Below, in pieces: positions 26,516-39,613 of a stretch of DNA of 64,000 bases. The stretch lies in contig JAQFVV010006216.1 of NCBI GenBank assembly GCA_028023455.1, positions 2,930,877-2,994,876 on the forward strand, given 5' to 3'. Position 1 is the stretch's first letter. Each line of letters starts with the position of its first letter. This DNA comes from Epiperipatus broadwayi (Eukaryota > Onychophora > Udeonychophora > Euonychophora > Peripatidae). The notes under the pieces were generated by a model, which saw nothing but the letters and a program-made list of their open reading frames with translations, ran no database searches and was not told the origin of the DNA. The translations under genes and the position numbers were made by a program.

Positions 26516-27512
26516 ATACTTAAGGATTAGCCTGGATGCCAAGATTGATTATGGATAATCACTTTAAATCAAAATAGTCTTTTTGTTTTTTTCACCATTC
26601 TGCGATCCAAATGATAAATATTTGTGGGTATATATATATAAATATTTAAAATAATAAATTGATTACATATCCAACTTTTTAATGAGCAATACAATAAGAT
26701 GAATTTAAGTTCAGGGGATCATAGGATAAAAATAACAGAAATTGTAGAGACGTCAATCCATGGGGATAGACTGACTTAAATTGAGGACCTACATGATAGA
26801 TAGAGCAGGGATTGTATCAGATTCTTATGTACGTAAATCTAGCCTCTGGATTTATACTCAGTTTGAGCACAAAATTCTGATTAATAAACTAATGTCACAT
26901 TTACTTATTTCAAGAGAATCCTTTTATTTACTCAGATAACAAAGATTTGATTTTCAATTAGAAAATTTTGCTTACTTGTACAATTAACCTTTTTTTTTTT
27001 TAAGTAATTAAATTATTTGTCATTTAAAATCCGAATAATCTCTTTATTTTTCTTATTATTCTGCCATCTGAATGACATATGTGTGTGCATATATATAAAT
27101 AATAATTTGATTAAAGAAATAACTAAAGACATAACATTTAACCTTGAAAAAATTAAATGTGACAGTTCACTAATCGGAATTTTGTGCTCAAACTGACTTT
27201 AAATCCAGTGAATAGAATTGTGTATACGAGAACTTGATACAATCTCTGCTTTATCTATCATGTAAGTCTGTCTATTTTTGTGGATTAATGTCTCTACAAT
27301 TTCTGCTCTTTCCAGCTTATGATTCCCTGGATTCAAATTCAACTTATTGCACTGCTCACTTAATTATAAAATGTTGAATATTTAATCAATTTATTATCAC
27401 AAATATTTATTATTCAGATGGCAGAATGGTGAAAAAAAACACAAAAATACTATTTTCATTTAAATTAATTGTCTGTAATTAATCTTGCTATCTGGGTTAA
27501 TCCTTAAGTACC
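26516..27512. repeat. Large imperfect inverted repeat (foldback), ~1 kb
   Basis: The left arm (about 26516-26920) is mirrored by the right arm (about 27138-27512). Paired landmarks are TACTTAAGGATTA (26517) with AATCCTTAAGTA (27500), AGAAATTGTAGAGACGTCAAT (in part) with ATTAATGTCTCTACAATTTC, and AGTTTGAGCACAAAATT (26859) with GAATTTTGTGCTCAAACTG. The loop (26921-27137) carries a further direct copy of the CATTCTGC...ATATATATA subunit near 27055. Arms are clearly diverged, so it is an old palindromic element. No ORF. Confidence 0.85.
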
Positions 27513-30500
27513 CTTAAATGAAATAAAAGTAATAAATTACATGAATATTCTTTATTTCAATTTTTTTTTTTTTTTACTTATAACGTGTGAATTATGATAT
27601 GCTTTGAACTTTAAAGTTTTTGATGGCTTATGTAGGCAAACCAATGAATGTTTCATTGTAAATGCTATCACTTTCAAGTTTTTTTATTTTTCAAATGAAA
27701 TTTATGTTCCTAAAACTCATTTTTTATTTATGTTCAATGAAGTAAAATTTGATAGCACACAAAAAATATAACATTCTAACAAAATTTTTCATATGATTTA
27801 TTTAATTATTTTCATTGATTTCTTAGGTCTGGAACCAGTCTTCTGATTTTCCATATATATAATGCACTTTTTTACACCAATTTCTTACGCATAATGTTTG
27901 GGAACTAATCTATTATGTAAAACGAGAATTAGGTGTATTTCTTTGTTGTTTTAATTTTGAACTGAATAATATTTTCTACATATTCATTATTATAAATGGT
28001 TTATATTGATTTTTTTAATTTGTGCATTGAAAATGATTGCTGATTTATCAAAAATTAATGTTGCTTTAAATCTGCCTAATTTAATTTTTTTTAAAAAATG
28101 TATTCAAAATATTTGTTGTTAGTGATAAAGATAAATTTAATATAGATTAGAAAATACATTTACTTGTTACTTTTGAATCAGAATCAAAGAAACTGATTTC
28201 AGTTTGAGCAGGTTGACACCATCTTATATATGTGGGATTTTTTTGAAGGAAAATTGATAAAAAAAGAACAAGAGGAAGGAAATTTCAGAAACGTATGAAT
28301 TGATGGTATAAAAAATGAGTGAGATTGAAAACTGAAAAAATAAATTGTAATTTAAAAGACCGTTAACTTTGGTATTTACTGATTATCAATCTCCCTAAAA
28401 CATCTAAAGAAAAATAAGTAATTTTGTAGAAATGGATACTGAGAATCATTATATTAATCATTAGCCAAAAAATTAATAAGAATTTATATGATAATGCAGA
28501 AAGAAATAGCAGATATGAAAAATTATAAAAATGAAAGCTTTTAGAAAAAAAGAACAACATATTAAAATTATTTCTCAAATTAAAAATTTAGAAAACCAAT
28601 ATATGTCTTAATGAAAAAAAGAAATAATCTCTTTGAAAATTTTTTTTTATTAAATTCTTAAAATTGTCTTTTGATAGTTATAGTTTTCATTTTATCATTT
28701 TTTAAAAGAGGTTGAAATTTATTAATGATTGCAGATTATTTAGCTGCAAATTGTATGTAACTAAACTGAAATGTAAATATTTTGTAATATCAAACTTTTA
28801 TTTGATTCTCATTTTTAATAGTTGTTCAGCTGGAAATGTCCATAATTATGTAAAAAGATATGATATTGATACTGAAGATCTACTTTTTAACAGATGCTTA
28901 TATATATTGAGACACTTTGATGATTCTCAGATTATAATAATATAGCGTGGAAAATATCAGTTGATCATTAAAAGATTAAAATTATAGTTTTGAGTTGTAT
29001 TTTAACTCACATTTTAAAAAGTGTGATCGGATATATATATATATAATGCACACATATACGAGTGTATAATGTTTTTTGTTATGAAACTTAATGTTATAAA
29101 TGTGTAAAGGAACTTCAAAGAGAAAAATGTCTTATCTTTATTACAAGTTTATTTTCTGTCTTTTCAGACAACACCTAGTGTTCGAAATTTGGCTTTAATT
29201 ATACTAATTTTAAATATGGTATGTACTTATAGTGGGCATTGTTCGAATAAAAATTCCATAAGGTAATTAATTAGAAATTTAATTAGTGATGAAATGCTAG
29301 CTTATCTCGAATGGTTTTTTTTTTTAATTAATGCCTGTTTTATAAGTTTCTGAGAAAAGAACAAAGGGGTTGAAGTCATATACAAGCTTCAAAATTTTAT
29401 GTAAATTCTTATTCACCTGCTCTTTATGAGTGAACAGTTTCAGACTTCTTCATTATCAAGCATTTCCAGACTTTATCACTCAATGCTAGTTAATTAATTT
29501 CTAGTAACTGTCAGCGGTGATTCCTGACATCTATTAAATGGGACATGGCTAGCCAAAAGAAACCATCGCGATCAAATGGATGGACCAATAATCTCCATTG
29601 TTGTTACAATAGTGAGTAGCTGCGGCATTTCCATCCTTTGGCGGACTTCTTTCTTCCGACCTAACTCCGTTTCATTATGATCTAAGCTAGTGACCTGACT
29701 GACCTGCTGATTTGCTTTGTTGATTAAACTTCTACACCGAAGCTCTTCTTTGAATCTTACTTTCAATAAATGGCAAGCTACCCAAATCATTCAAAAAACA
29801 TACTTACATATCATCTTGAACATTAATCCAAAAGTGTGCAGCACTATATAAGAACTTTATAATACATTCCGTAAGCCAGGTGTGATTATATTTATAAACA
29901 TGTGTATTTAATTACCTATGTGTATATTTTAGTATTAATGATAGCTTAAACATATCTTTTACCTTATTTTTATAAATATATACTTTTTTATCATATTATT
30001 AGTTCATTTTATGGATGTGTTGTATTATGAATACTTATTGAAGAGTACCTATTAAATGAATTCTCTTTTCTTTCTTTAAAGTTTTGTCAATTAAAATTTT
30101 AATCTTAGTTTCAAAATTAGTTTATTGTTACTAAAAGTTATCATTTTTTTACTCTCTCTCTTCTCGAATATTTAAAATCTGAATGTTTTTTTTTTTTTTC
30201 AAGCATTAATCTCTTTTTAAATAGCAGTTAGTGCTTAAAATTAGTCATTTTAATAAGTAGCCTTTTTTTTAAAAACAAAAACAAACTATAAACAGTTCCT
30301 CATAAATGTGTATATAAAGTGTAGATTTGTTAAAGTATTTTACACTTCTAAATAAAATTGTTTATCTGCTTGTGTGTGTGGGCATAAAATGGAATCGATC
30401 TATATAAAGTCCATTTGTTTTGTAGTTATCTGCAAGGCCATTTTATTTCACCTGGTTAGCCATGTTTCTATTAGGTTAATTTTATTTTAGATTATCTCCT

Positions 30501-31259
30501 GTAACCCGGGTTGTATACTGTTCTAATCAATTTATTTACTCTTGCATGGGCTAGCTTTGGAATAACTGCCCATGCCTTGTTTTTTTTTATAATTATCACT
30601 ATATATTGGCAAACTCTTAGCAGCCTCTGATCCGCGACATTTCGGCCAAGCTTATAATCTTTTAATCTGGGCTACTTAACGCTCGAAATTCAGTCTTCAT
30701 TATTTTGCAGGGACCAGTTTAGGAAGAGCTTCCCAAGCCCCTCTTGTATTATCACTTATGGCCCTTATTCTTATTTTCAATAGACTTGTCAGATGGTTTG
30801 GATCTGAAGCTTAAATAAATCGATAAAGCTTTTAAATGCTTAGATAGAATGTATTAATAAAAGTTATACACACATATAATCTCAAGAACTGTTACCTAAA
30901 AGACTATTTCAATATTTTATAATTAAATCATGGGAGAAGGATAAATTAACTGTCAAGGCTTTCTGGTAAATCAAGATACTCAAACCATGCATAAATGAAG
31001 TTTATTTCTGGGTATTCTTTGTTTTTTTTTTATTTTCTTTAGTTATGTATTAATAAACTTTGTTATTATTAATTTAATTTGACTGATGTTTGTTTGCTGA
31101 TGTCTGTCAATCAATTGCTTATTAGTTGATAGTCTCCTGTTCTGAGTTGAACTAGTCCAACAATCATACATTAGCAAATTAAGGTAGTTTAGATACCCAT
31201 CGTTCATATATATTCTGACCCTCAAATATGTGATCCGATGCACTGTGACTTCTCCTTAT
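27513..31259. other. Intronic sequence with unclassified islands
   Basis: Mostly AT-rich and noncoding. Less AT-rich islands at 29480-29840 and 30360-30790 resemble transposon fragments. A minus-strand open frame of 72 codons at 29572-29790 lies in the first but matches no family I recognise. Confidence 0.4.
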
Positions 31260-31352
31260 ACGGTGTCAGGAATCTCTCAGCAATGATGCCAGAGAAACCT
31301 GTTAGCCATTTTGACTTCCGTTTCCATTCGCTAAGTTTTCCCATATTTTTCT

Positions 31353-34300
31353 CTATCCTGCTCCATCCCATTTCCTTAACATAATCTTTGTCAACTCCAT
31401 AGCCTTTATATCTAAAACTCCCTTATCTTTTTCCAAACCCAGCATAAAAACCAATAAGCCACTTTCTGTATAATCACTTTGTTCATATTTATTCTTCCAC
31501 AACTTCATTATTTGTACCCTTTCTGCTTTCAGACATTTACATTCAATTAACAGATGCCTAATATTTTCTATGCCTTCCTTACACAACTTGCAGACTAAAT
31601 CACCCATATTTTTCCATTTATGTGTATATTCCCTTGTTGCTAAAGATCCCGTTCGAGCCTTAAACAGTAAACTACTTTCCTTGCTATTATCATAAATTAA
31701 CTCACACCCAATATTCTGTTTACTTCTATAAATATTTAAACTCTTTTTACTCTCCATCCCCTTTCTTTATTAATGCATCTATTCTTCTATCCCATTCCTT
31801 AACACTATAACACTCAACAATTCTTCTAACACAATCATCCCACCTTTTGTATAAGTATACTGACATAAATTCTTTATCTAAATCTTCTGCATATCACATT
31901 ACCTTTCGCACCCATCTTGTTGCCTGCCCTTTATTCATAACCCAATTAAATACTATTTTGGCTATTCTTTTATTATCCATAAACTGCAATCTACCAAACA
32001 TTTTCATTTTGCTTTTTGCATCTCTCATATAAAAACTTGACCATCCCATTTCTCCTTGAATTGCCTCCTTTGCCATCCACACTTCTGCATCTAATGCATG
32101 TCTTCCTACTTCTCTTTGTACTTTTTCTAAGTAATCTAATACCCCTTTACTAACACATAATGCATCATTACCATATGTTAACCCTGCTACTGCCACTCCC
32201 TTCCATACAATTCTAGCTACATCATATTTATTATATGAGAACACTGTTAATTTCTTTATCAATCCCTTTCTTTTCTTTGCTTCATTTATCAATTTTTTCT
32301 TCCATTCGTGCAAGCAATTTCTCAGATTACTTAAGATGATTCCGAAATAGTTATATCTATCCACCACACTTAACTTAATATCCCCCAGTAAAAATTCTTT
32401 TCTTCTCTTTCCCCAGTATTAATCATCATTACTTTTGGTTTTTCTTCACTAAATTCAATTCCCATCTCTTTACCCACCTTTGTGCATGTCCTCAGCATAA
32501 CTTCCATATCTTCCCCTTTTTCTGCACACAAAAAAAATCCGCAAATAAAAGTTCTGACAGATGTATATACTCCCTTGCCACCTATTAATGGTATCTCTAC
32601 CTCTCTTCCTAGTCTTTCTATTGCTCTCTCCATTTCTCTCAAATACAACAAAAACAAAATAGGTGACAGAGGACATCCTTGCCTTAGTCCCACCCCATTT
32701 TTAACTTTAACTGATTCTATATTCCCTAATTGATACATATAGTAATTATTTTTCATATAATTTCTTAATAATATCCACTAAAGCTCCATCCATTCCCAAA
32801 TTTACTAAACTTACCCATAATCTATTTCTATTTACTCTATCATATGCCTTCTCTATATCTATAAAAACCATATATAACTGTCTACCTGTATTCCTACTCA
32901 TATTCATAAGTTGTGTAACTACAAATAAACTATCTCCTATATGCCTATCTGATCGAAAAACCCCTTGCATTTCTCCCACTATATTATTTTCTTCCATCCA
33001 TTTTGCAACCCTTCCAGCCACCATATATGAGAAAACTTTATATAGCACTGACGTTACTGCTATCGGTCTATAATTGTTTAACTTTCTATGATCCTTACCC
33101 TTCCCTTTAAATAATAGCCTTACTCTTGTATTACTCCAACTACCAGCAAATTTTCTCTTCTGTGCCATCTTATTAAAACATGATAATAATTTTAATTTTG
33201 CCTTCTGCCTTAAATTCATTACCATCTCTGCTGCCCATCCATCCAAACCTCTTGCCTTTCCACCTTTCAATTTCTTACTTGCCTCATTCAGTTCATTTTC
33301 TGTAAATCGTATATTCCCATTACTATATGCTCTCATGTTTGCTATCACTCTGTCCTTCACATCTAACATCTTTTCTATATCCATTACATACTTGTTTAAG
33401 ACTATCTCTAATTCTTCTCTAGAGCTACACTCTATTCCCTCATCATCTAGTAATACTAATTCTCTCTCCCCTACATTCCTTCTTTTAATGTATTTCCAAA
33501 ATTTTTTACTCCCATCTCTTCCACTTTTATTAATATCTTCCAACAGTTTACTATTCAATTTCATTCTCTCTCTATAATTATCTATTTTAGCCAACTTCTT
33601 TTTTTCCAAGTACTTTTCCCATTTAGTATTAACATCTTTTTCACTTTCTTTGTTCTTAATAGCACACTTATATTCTCTGCATGCTTTTTCCCTCTCTTTT
33701 ACACTTTTACTAACTCTCACTTTCCTATTACTTTTATTCTTCTGAATATTCTCACCTAAAACCCTATTTGCCACTTTTTCTATTTCACCACACCAATCCT
33801 TATACTCATCCCCAACCAACTCTTCCATGGTTTCTTCAACTTTTATTTTATAGTCTTCTAACTTATTCTTATCATTCACTCTCCATCCACATCTTTCACT
33901 ATCCTTTCTACTTTTATTACTATTTTTCATCACATTACTAACCATTTCTATTATAAAGAAGTTATGATCACTATTACATACTCTCTCTTCATTATCAAAC
34001 ACCTTAATTTTCCATACTTTATTCATTCCCTCTTTCTCTACTAATACATAATCTATTGTGTGGAATATATTATTTCTAGACCATGTGTATTGTCCCTCAT
34101 AAATATTCGATAAATTTCCAATGGTCAAATTCACTCTCTGACAAAAACTCTTCAAAAGCTGTCCATTCTTATTACTTACATCATCAATTTCTTCAATATG
34201 CCCATTCATATCCCCTATAACCATTATTCTCTTCCCCTTTTCTTTGAAACTCTGTATATCCTTAACTAAGCATTCATATATGCTACTGTTCCACTCCATT

Positions 34301-34711
34301 ATAGTTTGACTATCTCCAGTGGCTATATACACTATAGCCACCATCCATTCTTGTCTTCCTAACTTATCTCAAACCACAAATGTTCTTGACATTTAACAGT
34401 ATTTAAATATTTTTTTGACATAACTCCTATACCACCATCCCTTTTTTTTCTATTTATACCCTGCCATACCCTTTTTTTTTTTTTAGATGTGTTTCCACTA
34501 CTGCTAATACCTCAAGCTCTTCATTTTTAATTGCTTTGTTTAATTCCAGCCACTTTTCTGGTCTCCTACCACCTTGCATATTCAAATACCCAATTTTAAT
34601 AATTTCTTCTTTCCTAACTACTCTTTTATAAATTCTTTTGACTCTTTCTTCTCCATTACATTTATAAATAACTTGCTTACCATTAATTTTACAGACCCAT
34701 TCCCTCTCCAC
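31353..34711 (-). pseudogene. LINE ORF2: endonuclease-reverse transcriptase, broken
   Basis: Segments in order on the minus strand. 34711-34454: IKIGYLNMQGGRRPEKW and VVETHLK, the start of the APE endonuclease with its catalytic Glu. 34344-32746 (532 codons open): VYIATGDSQTIMEW, MVIGDMNGHIEE, TIDYVL and SDHNFFII complete the nuclease. The linker follows, then RT with NYRPIAVTSVLYKVFS and motif A FIDIEKAYDR. 32756-32370: motif B GLRQGCPLSPILF. Motif C is damaged: near 32560-32530 the shifted frame reads LLFAD then FF at a T-run, instead of FADD. 32367-31894 and 31757-31353 are C-terminal regions, the latter with CKLCKEGIENIRHLLIEC. The long intact middle indicates recent activity before inactivation. 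Confidence 0.87.
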
Positions 34712-34748
34712 ATCTACATTTATATCTAAATCAGCTACCCTTTGATTA

Positions 34749-35942
34749 TTACTTACATTCTGTCCATTCTTCTTTCTGATAACACTGCCACTTAAAACCC
34801 CACTCCCCTTTATAAGTTTCCCAACTATATTCTTTATAAATCAAACTCCCTAAAACTTCACTTCCTTGTTTTTCTAAGTGCAATCCATCTTTACTATATA
34901 ACTCCCTCTTTCCAATAAAAAAATTAGACATATCCACAAACATGACATCATTTCTCTCACACAATTTTTTCAATATTATTTATAGAACATGCCCTATCTA
35001 ACATATACTTTTTTGTCAAATCTTGCTAATAATCCCACTATTCCTATTCTTCCTTTAATCTTACTCAAATTCTTAATCAATTTTATGTACTCATCCATTA
35101 CTTTCTCTGATAATTCTGAGAAATTATTAGTCTCTACCATAGCATACACTTCTCTCTCCCTTGCTTCTTTACTTTATCTGTAATATCCCTAATTCTGGTG
35201 CCAGGCAAACATACTCTTACATACCTGTTTCTATTTTTCCTTGCAATTATATATCTCCACATTCACTAATTAATGAATCTCCTATCAATACTGTTTCATA
35301 GTCTATTTTCTCTGCTTCATCCATAACATTCTCTACCACCTTCTGCACTTTTTTGGCTACTTCTTCGTTATCATTACTACTCAATAATTCCATCTGCTCA
35401 AACTTCATCTTTAACAATTTTAATTTTGCTTCTATATCCTTTACATCTTCTTCTATCTTACTTATTCTTTGACTAACCATCTCCATTTCACTACTAATTT
35501 TTCCACCCATATCTCCTATCACTCCACTACAATCATACTCTAACTTATTTCTATCAATTACATTTTGCTTCATTTCTCCTGACTTTCTCCTTAAACCATC
35601 TACACTCAGAAATCACTTTCTTACCTCTTTTATCACATTCACACACTGTCTACATAACCGTAAACCTGTTACATCCTTAGTCTTATTTAAACATTTCAAG
35701 TGAAAAACCTCATCACATACAGCATACCTAATTTCTTTCTGACCATTATATATGCATTGTGGAATACAAATGCAATCCATATTCCTTATTTTCCAAATCA
35801 CCGACTTTATATTTGACTTTTTACTTCCTATCTTCTTCAAACCCCTTTTCAAAGAAGGATAAAAACTTTCTTTCAATAACGATCGATCGATAATCACGAG
35901 TTTTCCAACCATAGGCCTCCAAAATGTTCTCTTTTTTTTCAA
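34749..35942 (-). pseudogene. LINE ORF1: zinc finger, coiled coil and SGNH esterase, broken
   Basis: Three segments in order. 35942-35613 encodes a basic N terminus followed by a PHD-like Cys/His cluster (CICIPQC...CDEVFHLKCL...CRQC). 35573-35247 is a coiled coil (MVSQRISKIEEDVKDIEAKL and onward) ending with YETVLIGDSLI, where GDS matches esterase block I. The next part, with RIGIVGLLARFDKK (about 35060-35010), is out of frame. 34973-34749 contains SKDGLHLEKQGSEV, matching esterase block V with its catalytic Asp/His pair. ORF1 proteins of this kind bind element RNA; the esterase role is unclear even in the family. Frameshifts between segments make it non-functional. Confidence 0.75.
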
Positions 35943-36345
35943 ATAAGCCCTCCCTTTTTTAAATTAATAAAAAAAAAATTTTTAGTAGCAAACTTACTAA
36001 AAAAATCAACTAATTTTACATACAACTTAGTTATAAAATATCCTTACATTAACACACATTCAACAAAATAATTTTTTTAACTTCTATATTTAAAATGGTG
36101 AACAAACACTTTCTAAACGTTAACAATTCCCGATCTTTCCAAATTCAATTACATTTATTTCTTGTAATCACAATTTTCTCGCACTTTCATACAACAAATA
36201 AACAATCTTCGTATCGATGATCTCAGATGATTAATCGCATAGAGAACTTAACAACTTCATCTTTTCTTTTAGCACAGGTTAAAAACGTCAGCACAGCAAA
36301 ATAATCAAATAAAATTTCCAGGCTGTGGTGGCGCTCTTAAGTGAC

Positions 36346-38740
36346 CAATATTCAGATTAGCTGTCCGGTATAATATTTTTTTCTAAAAATTAATGTATAT
36401 TGTAAAATATGATGCATCGTTTCAATGAAATACAAATAGAATTTCATTAAGTAGATCCTCTTAATTCAGAAACTTTTATAATTCAGATGAAATTATCAAA
36501 ATGATCTTTAACTTTTTACATTCTCCAAATCTTAGTATGAGTTACAATAATTACTTAACATTTTTTATTTAATCTTGTAAATAAACATAATATAGTAAAT
36601 AAACTAATATATACATACATTTGAAAATAATATTAAATGAAAACACAATTCAGTAAATGCTTGTAAATTAATAAATCTAATAATCATGCGCCCATAAAGA
36701 CCAACAAATAAAACACTAAATCATCTACTTCTTAAATAAAATCTTAAACTTTTCAAAGCCTTGTTATCTTTAAAAATGTTTATTGATCTTTAAAAAAAGA
36801 TTACATTGCTATGCTAATTGGAAAAGGGTGAAAAATAAATCACTATATCAGCTCATCTGCATTTAAAATGACTTAAAATGGAATTAAATCATGACAGTAA
36901 ATTATTGTTTTGATTAATATAAAGATTTTGTATTGTTATTAATAAAATAAATTTATGATTATTTATTATTGCAAATATGTATGTAAAAAAATTAATATTT
37001 ATATTACCCTTCACCTCCATATTCATGGTCATTTAATTCTATCTCTATATTTGGTTTCTTGAAACCAATGGCCAATGCCATACTTATATATTTTAAAATT
37101 TAACGTATATACACATACCTATAATAGAATTTAATTAAAAAATGATATATATTAAGATATCAACAAAAATAACTAAAAAATAGCAAATGGAATAAAGTAA
37201 TTATAAAAAACATTAGTAAATTGAGAAATAGCACATTCACGTATATATTAAACTCAAAACATAGATGAATGTGTTTATCCAAAATATGAGTTTTTGTTTC
37301 ATTATCAAATCAATTTCATTTTTTTATTTTTAAATCATGAATTTATGAAATCAAAATTTGTAAATCCTTGATTGCTGCAATTTGATGAATCTTTGCTAAA
37401 TGTTCAATTTTTTATTTATTTAAATATTTCTCATATCAAATATTAAAGCAAGTGATTACACTCAACTAAATTGTCTAGAAAGATCTGCATAATAGAGAAT
37501 AGATTTTAATATTCGATTAAAAGTAATAAAATATGGACATTTAAAAAAATATATAAAAAAAGCCAATGTTAAAATTGGTAGATTTTATTCATTATGATAC
37601 TATAAAAAGTTTAATGAATAAATTATAAAAAAATTTAAACATATATTTTGTCTTACAGTTGCATACAAGTAAAGTGTCATGTCTTTTCTGCAATGACGGA
37701 AGTGATTCTGTAATATGGTATATCTATATATGGCGATACATCTATTGCAAAAAATGCAAGCAATAAAATATTTACCATTTTCTGAATTAAATAAAAAGAC
37801 AATGAACTTGATTAGGTTTTTTTGAACACTTGTTATAATTTTTATTTAGTATATATTTACAAGAAGAGCAAGTTCATTAAAAAAAGTAGAAATTAACCAT
37901 GAATTTACAATGAACACTTATTAATTAAAATCTGCTTCATTACTTTTGCTCCTAATTATGAAGAAAACATGCTTATAAGGTAAAAAAATATAATCAGTAT
38001 GAATTATTTATAACTTCGGTTATTTTTTGCCTGAAGGCTTTTAAAAATAATATTCTAAATCAGGGTGGCTTGTATAGAGTTCCCTAGATTTGCTTTCGAA
38101 CATCAGGAGGCAAATCTCTCCTCAGGAGCTGCTGCTTTGTTTACCATTAAACCACTATCTTGCTCTGCAAGCAAAGAAGTCAATAATATTATTCACTATA
38201 TAAATTAAAAATAATTTGATATAAGTAAGATAAAAAGCATTCTAGGAATTTTCCAGCACATTAATTTTAAGTAATATTTAATAATATTAATAAATTTGTA
38301 AATTTTACTTCTTATGTACATGTTTATTTCTTTGTATATCCAAAAGTTCACAACAAACATATATATAGCACACATATTGCTTGTATATATATATATACAC
38401 AACCCATATTTATAAATACATAGCATAAAGTAAAATTAATATTGAATTATAGTAATGTGTCTGAATTTGACTTCATTTTTGTAATGATAGATTTGTATTC
38501 TTAGGTTTGGCAGAACTACCATCATCACCTTCATATTTTGATACTATTTTAAACAGTCTTTATTCAGTAATGCACAATAGTCATATGACAATTAAAAAAC
38601 AATGAATGGTTACTTTGATATCAATCACCTCTGAGTATTAGACAAAGAATTGTTGATGGAAAGATAATTCTTATGTTATAGAGAAAGATATTCTCAAAAT
38701 TTATGAATTCATATTTAAAAATTTATTATGTATATATATA
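36346..38740. other. Intronic AT-rich sequence
   Basis: No coding region or element recognised between the LINE leader and the Tigger-like MITE. Short open frames here have low-complexity compositions and no homology. Confidence 0.5.
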
Positions 38741-38742
38741 TA

Positions 38743-39611
38743 CACCTGGGTCTCATTTTACGCGATAGATAGGTTCCTCAGAAAACACGCGCAAACGAAA
38801 TCGCGCAAAAATAGACGTAACTTACATTGAAAAAGGGGGGATGCGGTCTGTGATTTTTCAAAATTCACGTAAAAGCAAAGCACCAACGTAAAATTACTTT
38901 AAAATTCGCGCAAAAAAAAAAAAGGAAATAAAATATGACTAATAAAAAATTTCAAATTTGAAAAAAATTGATAGAAGACAAACTTTTTTTAACTATAATA
39001 TTTAATTTTATTCAAAATAATATATTTTTATGCATAATTTACAGTACAGTAATTTACATTTTTTTATACACGTTTTAATTATTATGATTTTCTAGTGACA
39101 ACGTAATTAGTAATTAATCTTTGAGACGATGATTTTATTAATTGTTTACGAAGCTCGCGATATCCAGACATACAACCATTTAGCTCTCGTTGGAATTTAA
39201 GAGCACGTTAATGATTAGTGTCATTAATAAGAAAATAATAATTGATTACGTTCTTTTTTAAAAAGCAAAAACAGAATGTGATTTAAAATGCAAAATTAAC
39301 ATGCACAATGTTTGAACAAATTTACATTATAATCTTGTAAAATTTAATATGTGTATACATAAAATGTGGAAATCATGATTTTAATTTCATTATTGCATAA
39401 AATCTTACTATTATAAAGCACTGAAAATATTGAAATTACTAAGATGAAAGTCGAATTCCAATAATGTGCTAATACTTTCAATATAACGTAAGTGTGCGGA
39501 ATTTATTATTTAAAGTAATAGCGCATTATCGGAAATCGACTTCCGGTGAAACATGAATCGCGTAACTTCAAAATCGTGTTAAATAAGTCCGCGTAAAAAG
39601 AGACCCAGGTG
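38743..39611. mobile_element. Tigger-like (Tc1/mariner) MITE, 869 bp
   Basis: Terminal inverted repeats: the left end starts CACCTGGGTCTCATTTTACG (38743) and the right end finishes CGCGTAAAAAGAGACCCAGG plus TG (39611). Both are flanked by TA (38741-38742 and 39612-39613), the target duplication of Tc1/mariner-superfamily elements. The inner ends are rich in CGCG and 'CGCGCAAA' text as in Tigger/pogo-type termini. No transposase ORF is present, so it is non-autonomous. A 74-codon minus frame at 39568-39792 crosses its edge and is not a gene. Confidence 0.85.
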
Positions 39612-39613
39612 TA

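Larger units (their letters stand above)
31260..36345 (-). mobile_element. Two-ORF non-LTR retrotransposon (CR1/Jockey-group LINE)
   Basis: A nearly full-length LINE on the minus strand, about 5 kb: 5' leader (36345-35943), ORF1 (35942-34749), ORF2 (34711-31353) and a 3' part to about 31260. ORF1 has a PHD-like cysteine cluster, a coiled coil and SGNH-esterase motifs. ORF2 has an APE-type endonuclease, RT and a C-terminal CCHC-like cluster. This architecture is known from the CR1/L2/Jockey group. Its GDMNGHIEE endonuclease block resembles elements I associate with ticks and other chelicerates, which is only a hint about the host. Outer borders are approximate and no target duplication was recognised. 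Confidence 0.85.

Noticed and set aside
33335-33577. Plus-strand open frames over the two-ORF LINE (also 31847-32032, 32482-32733, 34989-35183)
   Set aside because: Shadows of the minus-strand LINE ORFs; Ser/Leu-rich with no homology.
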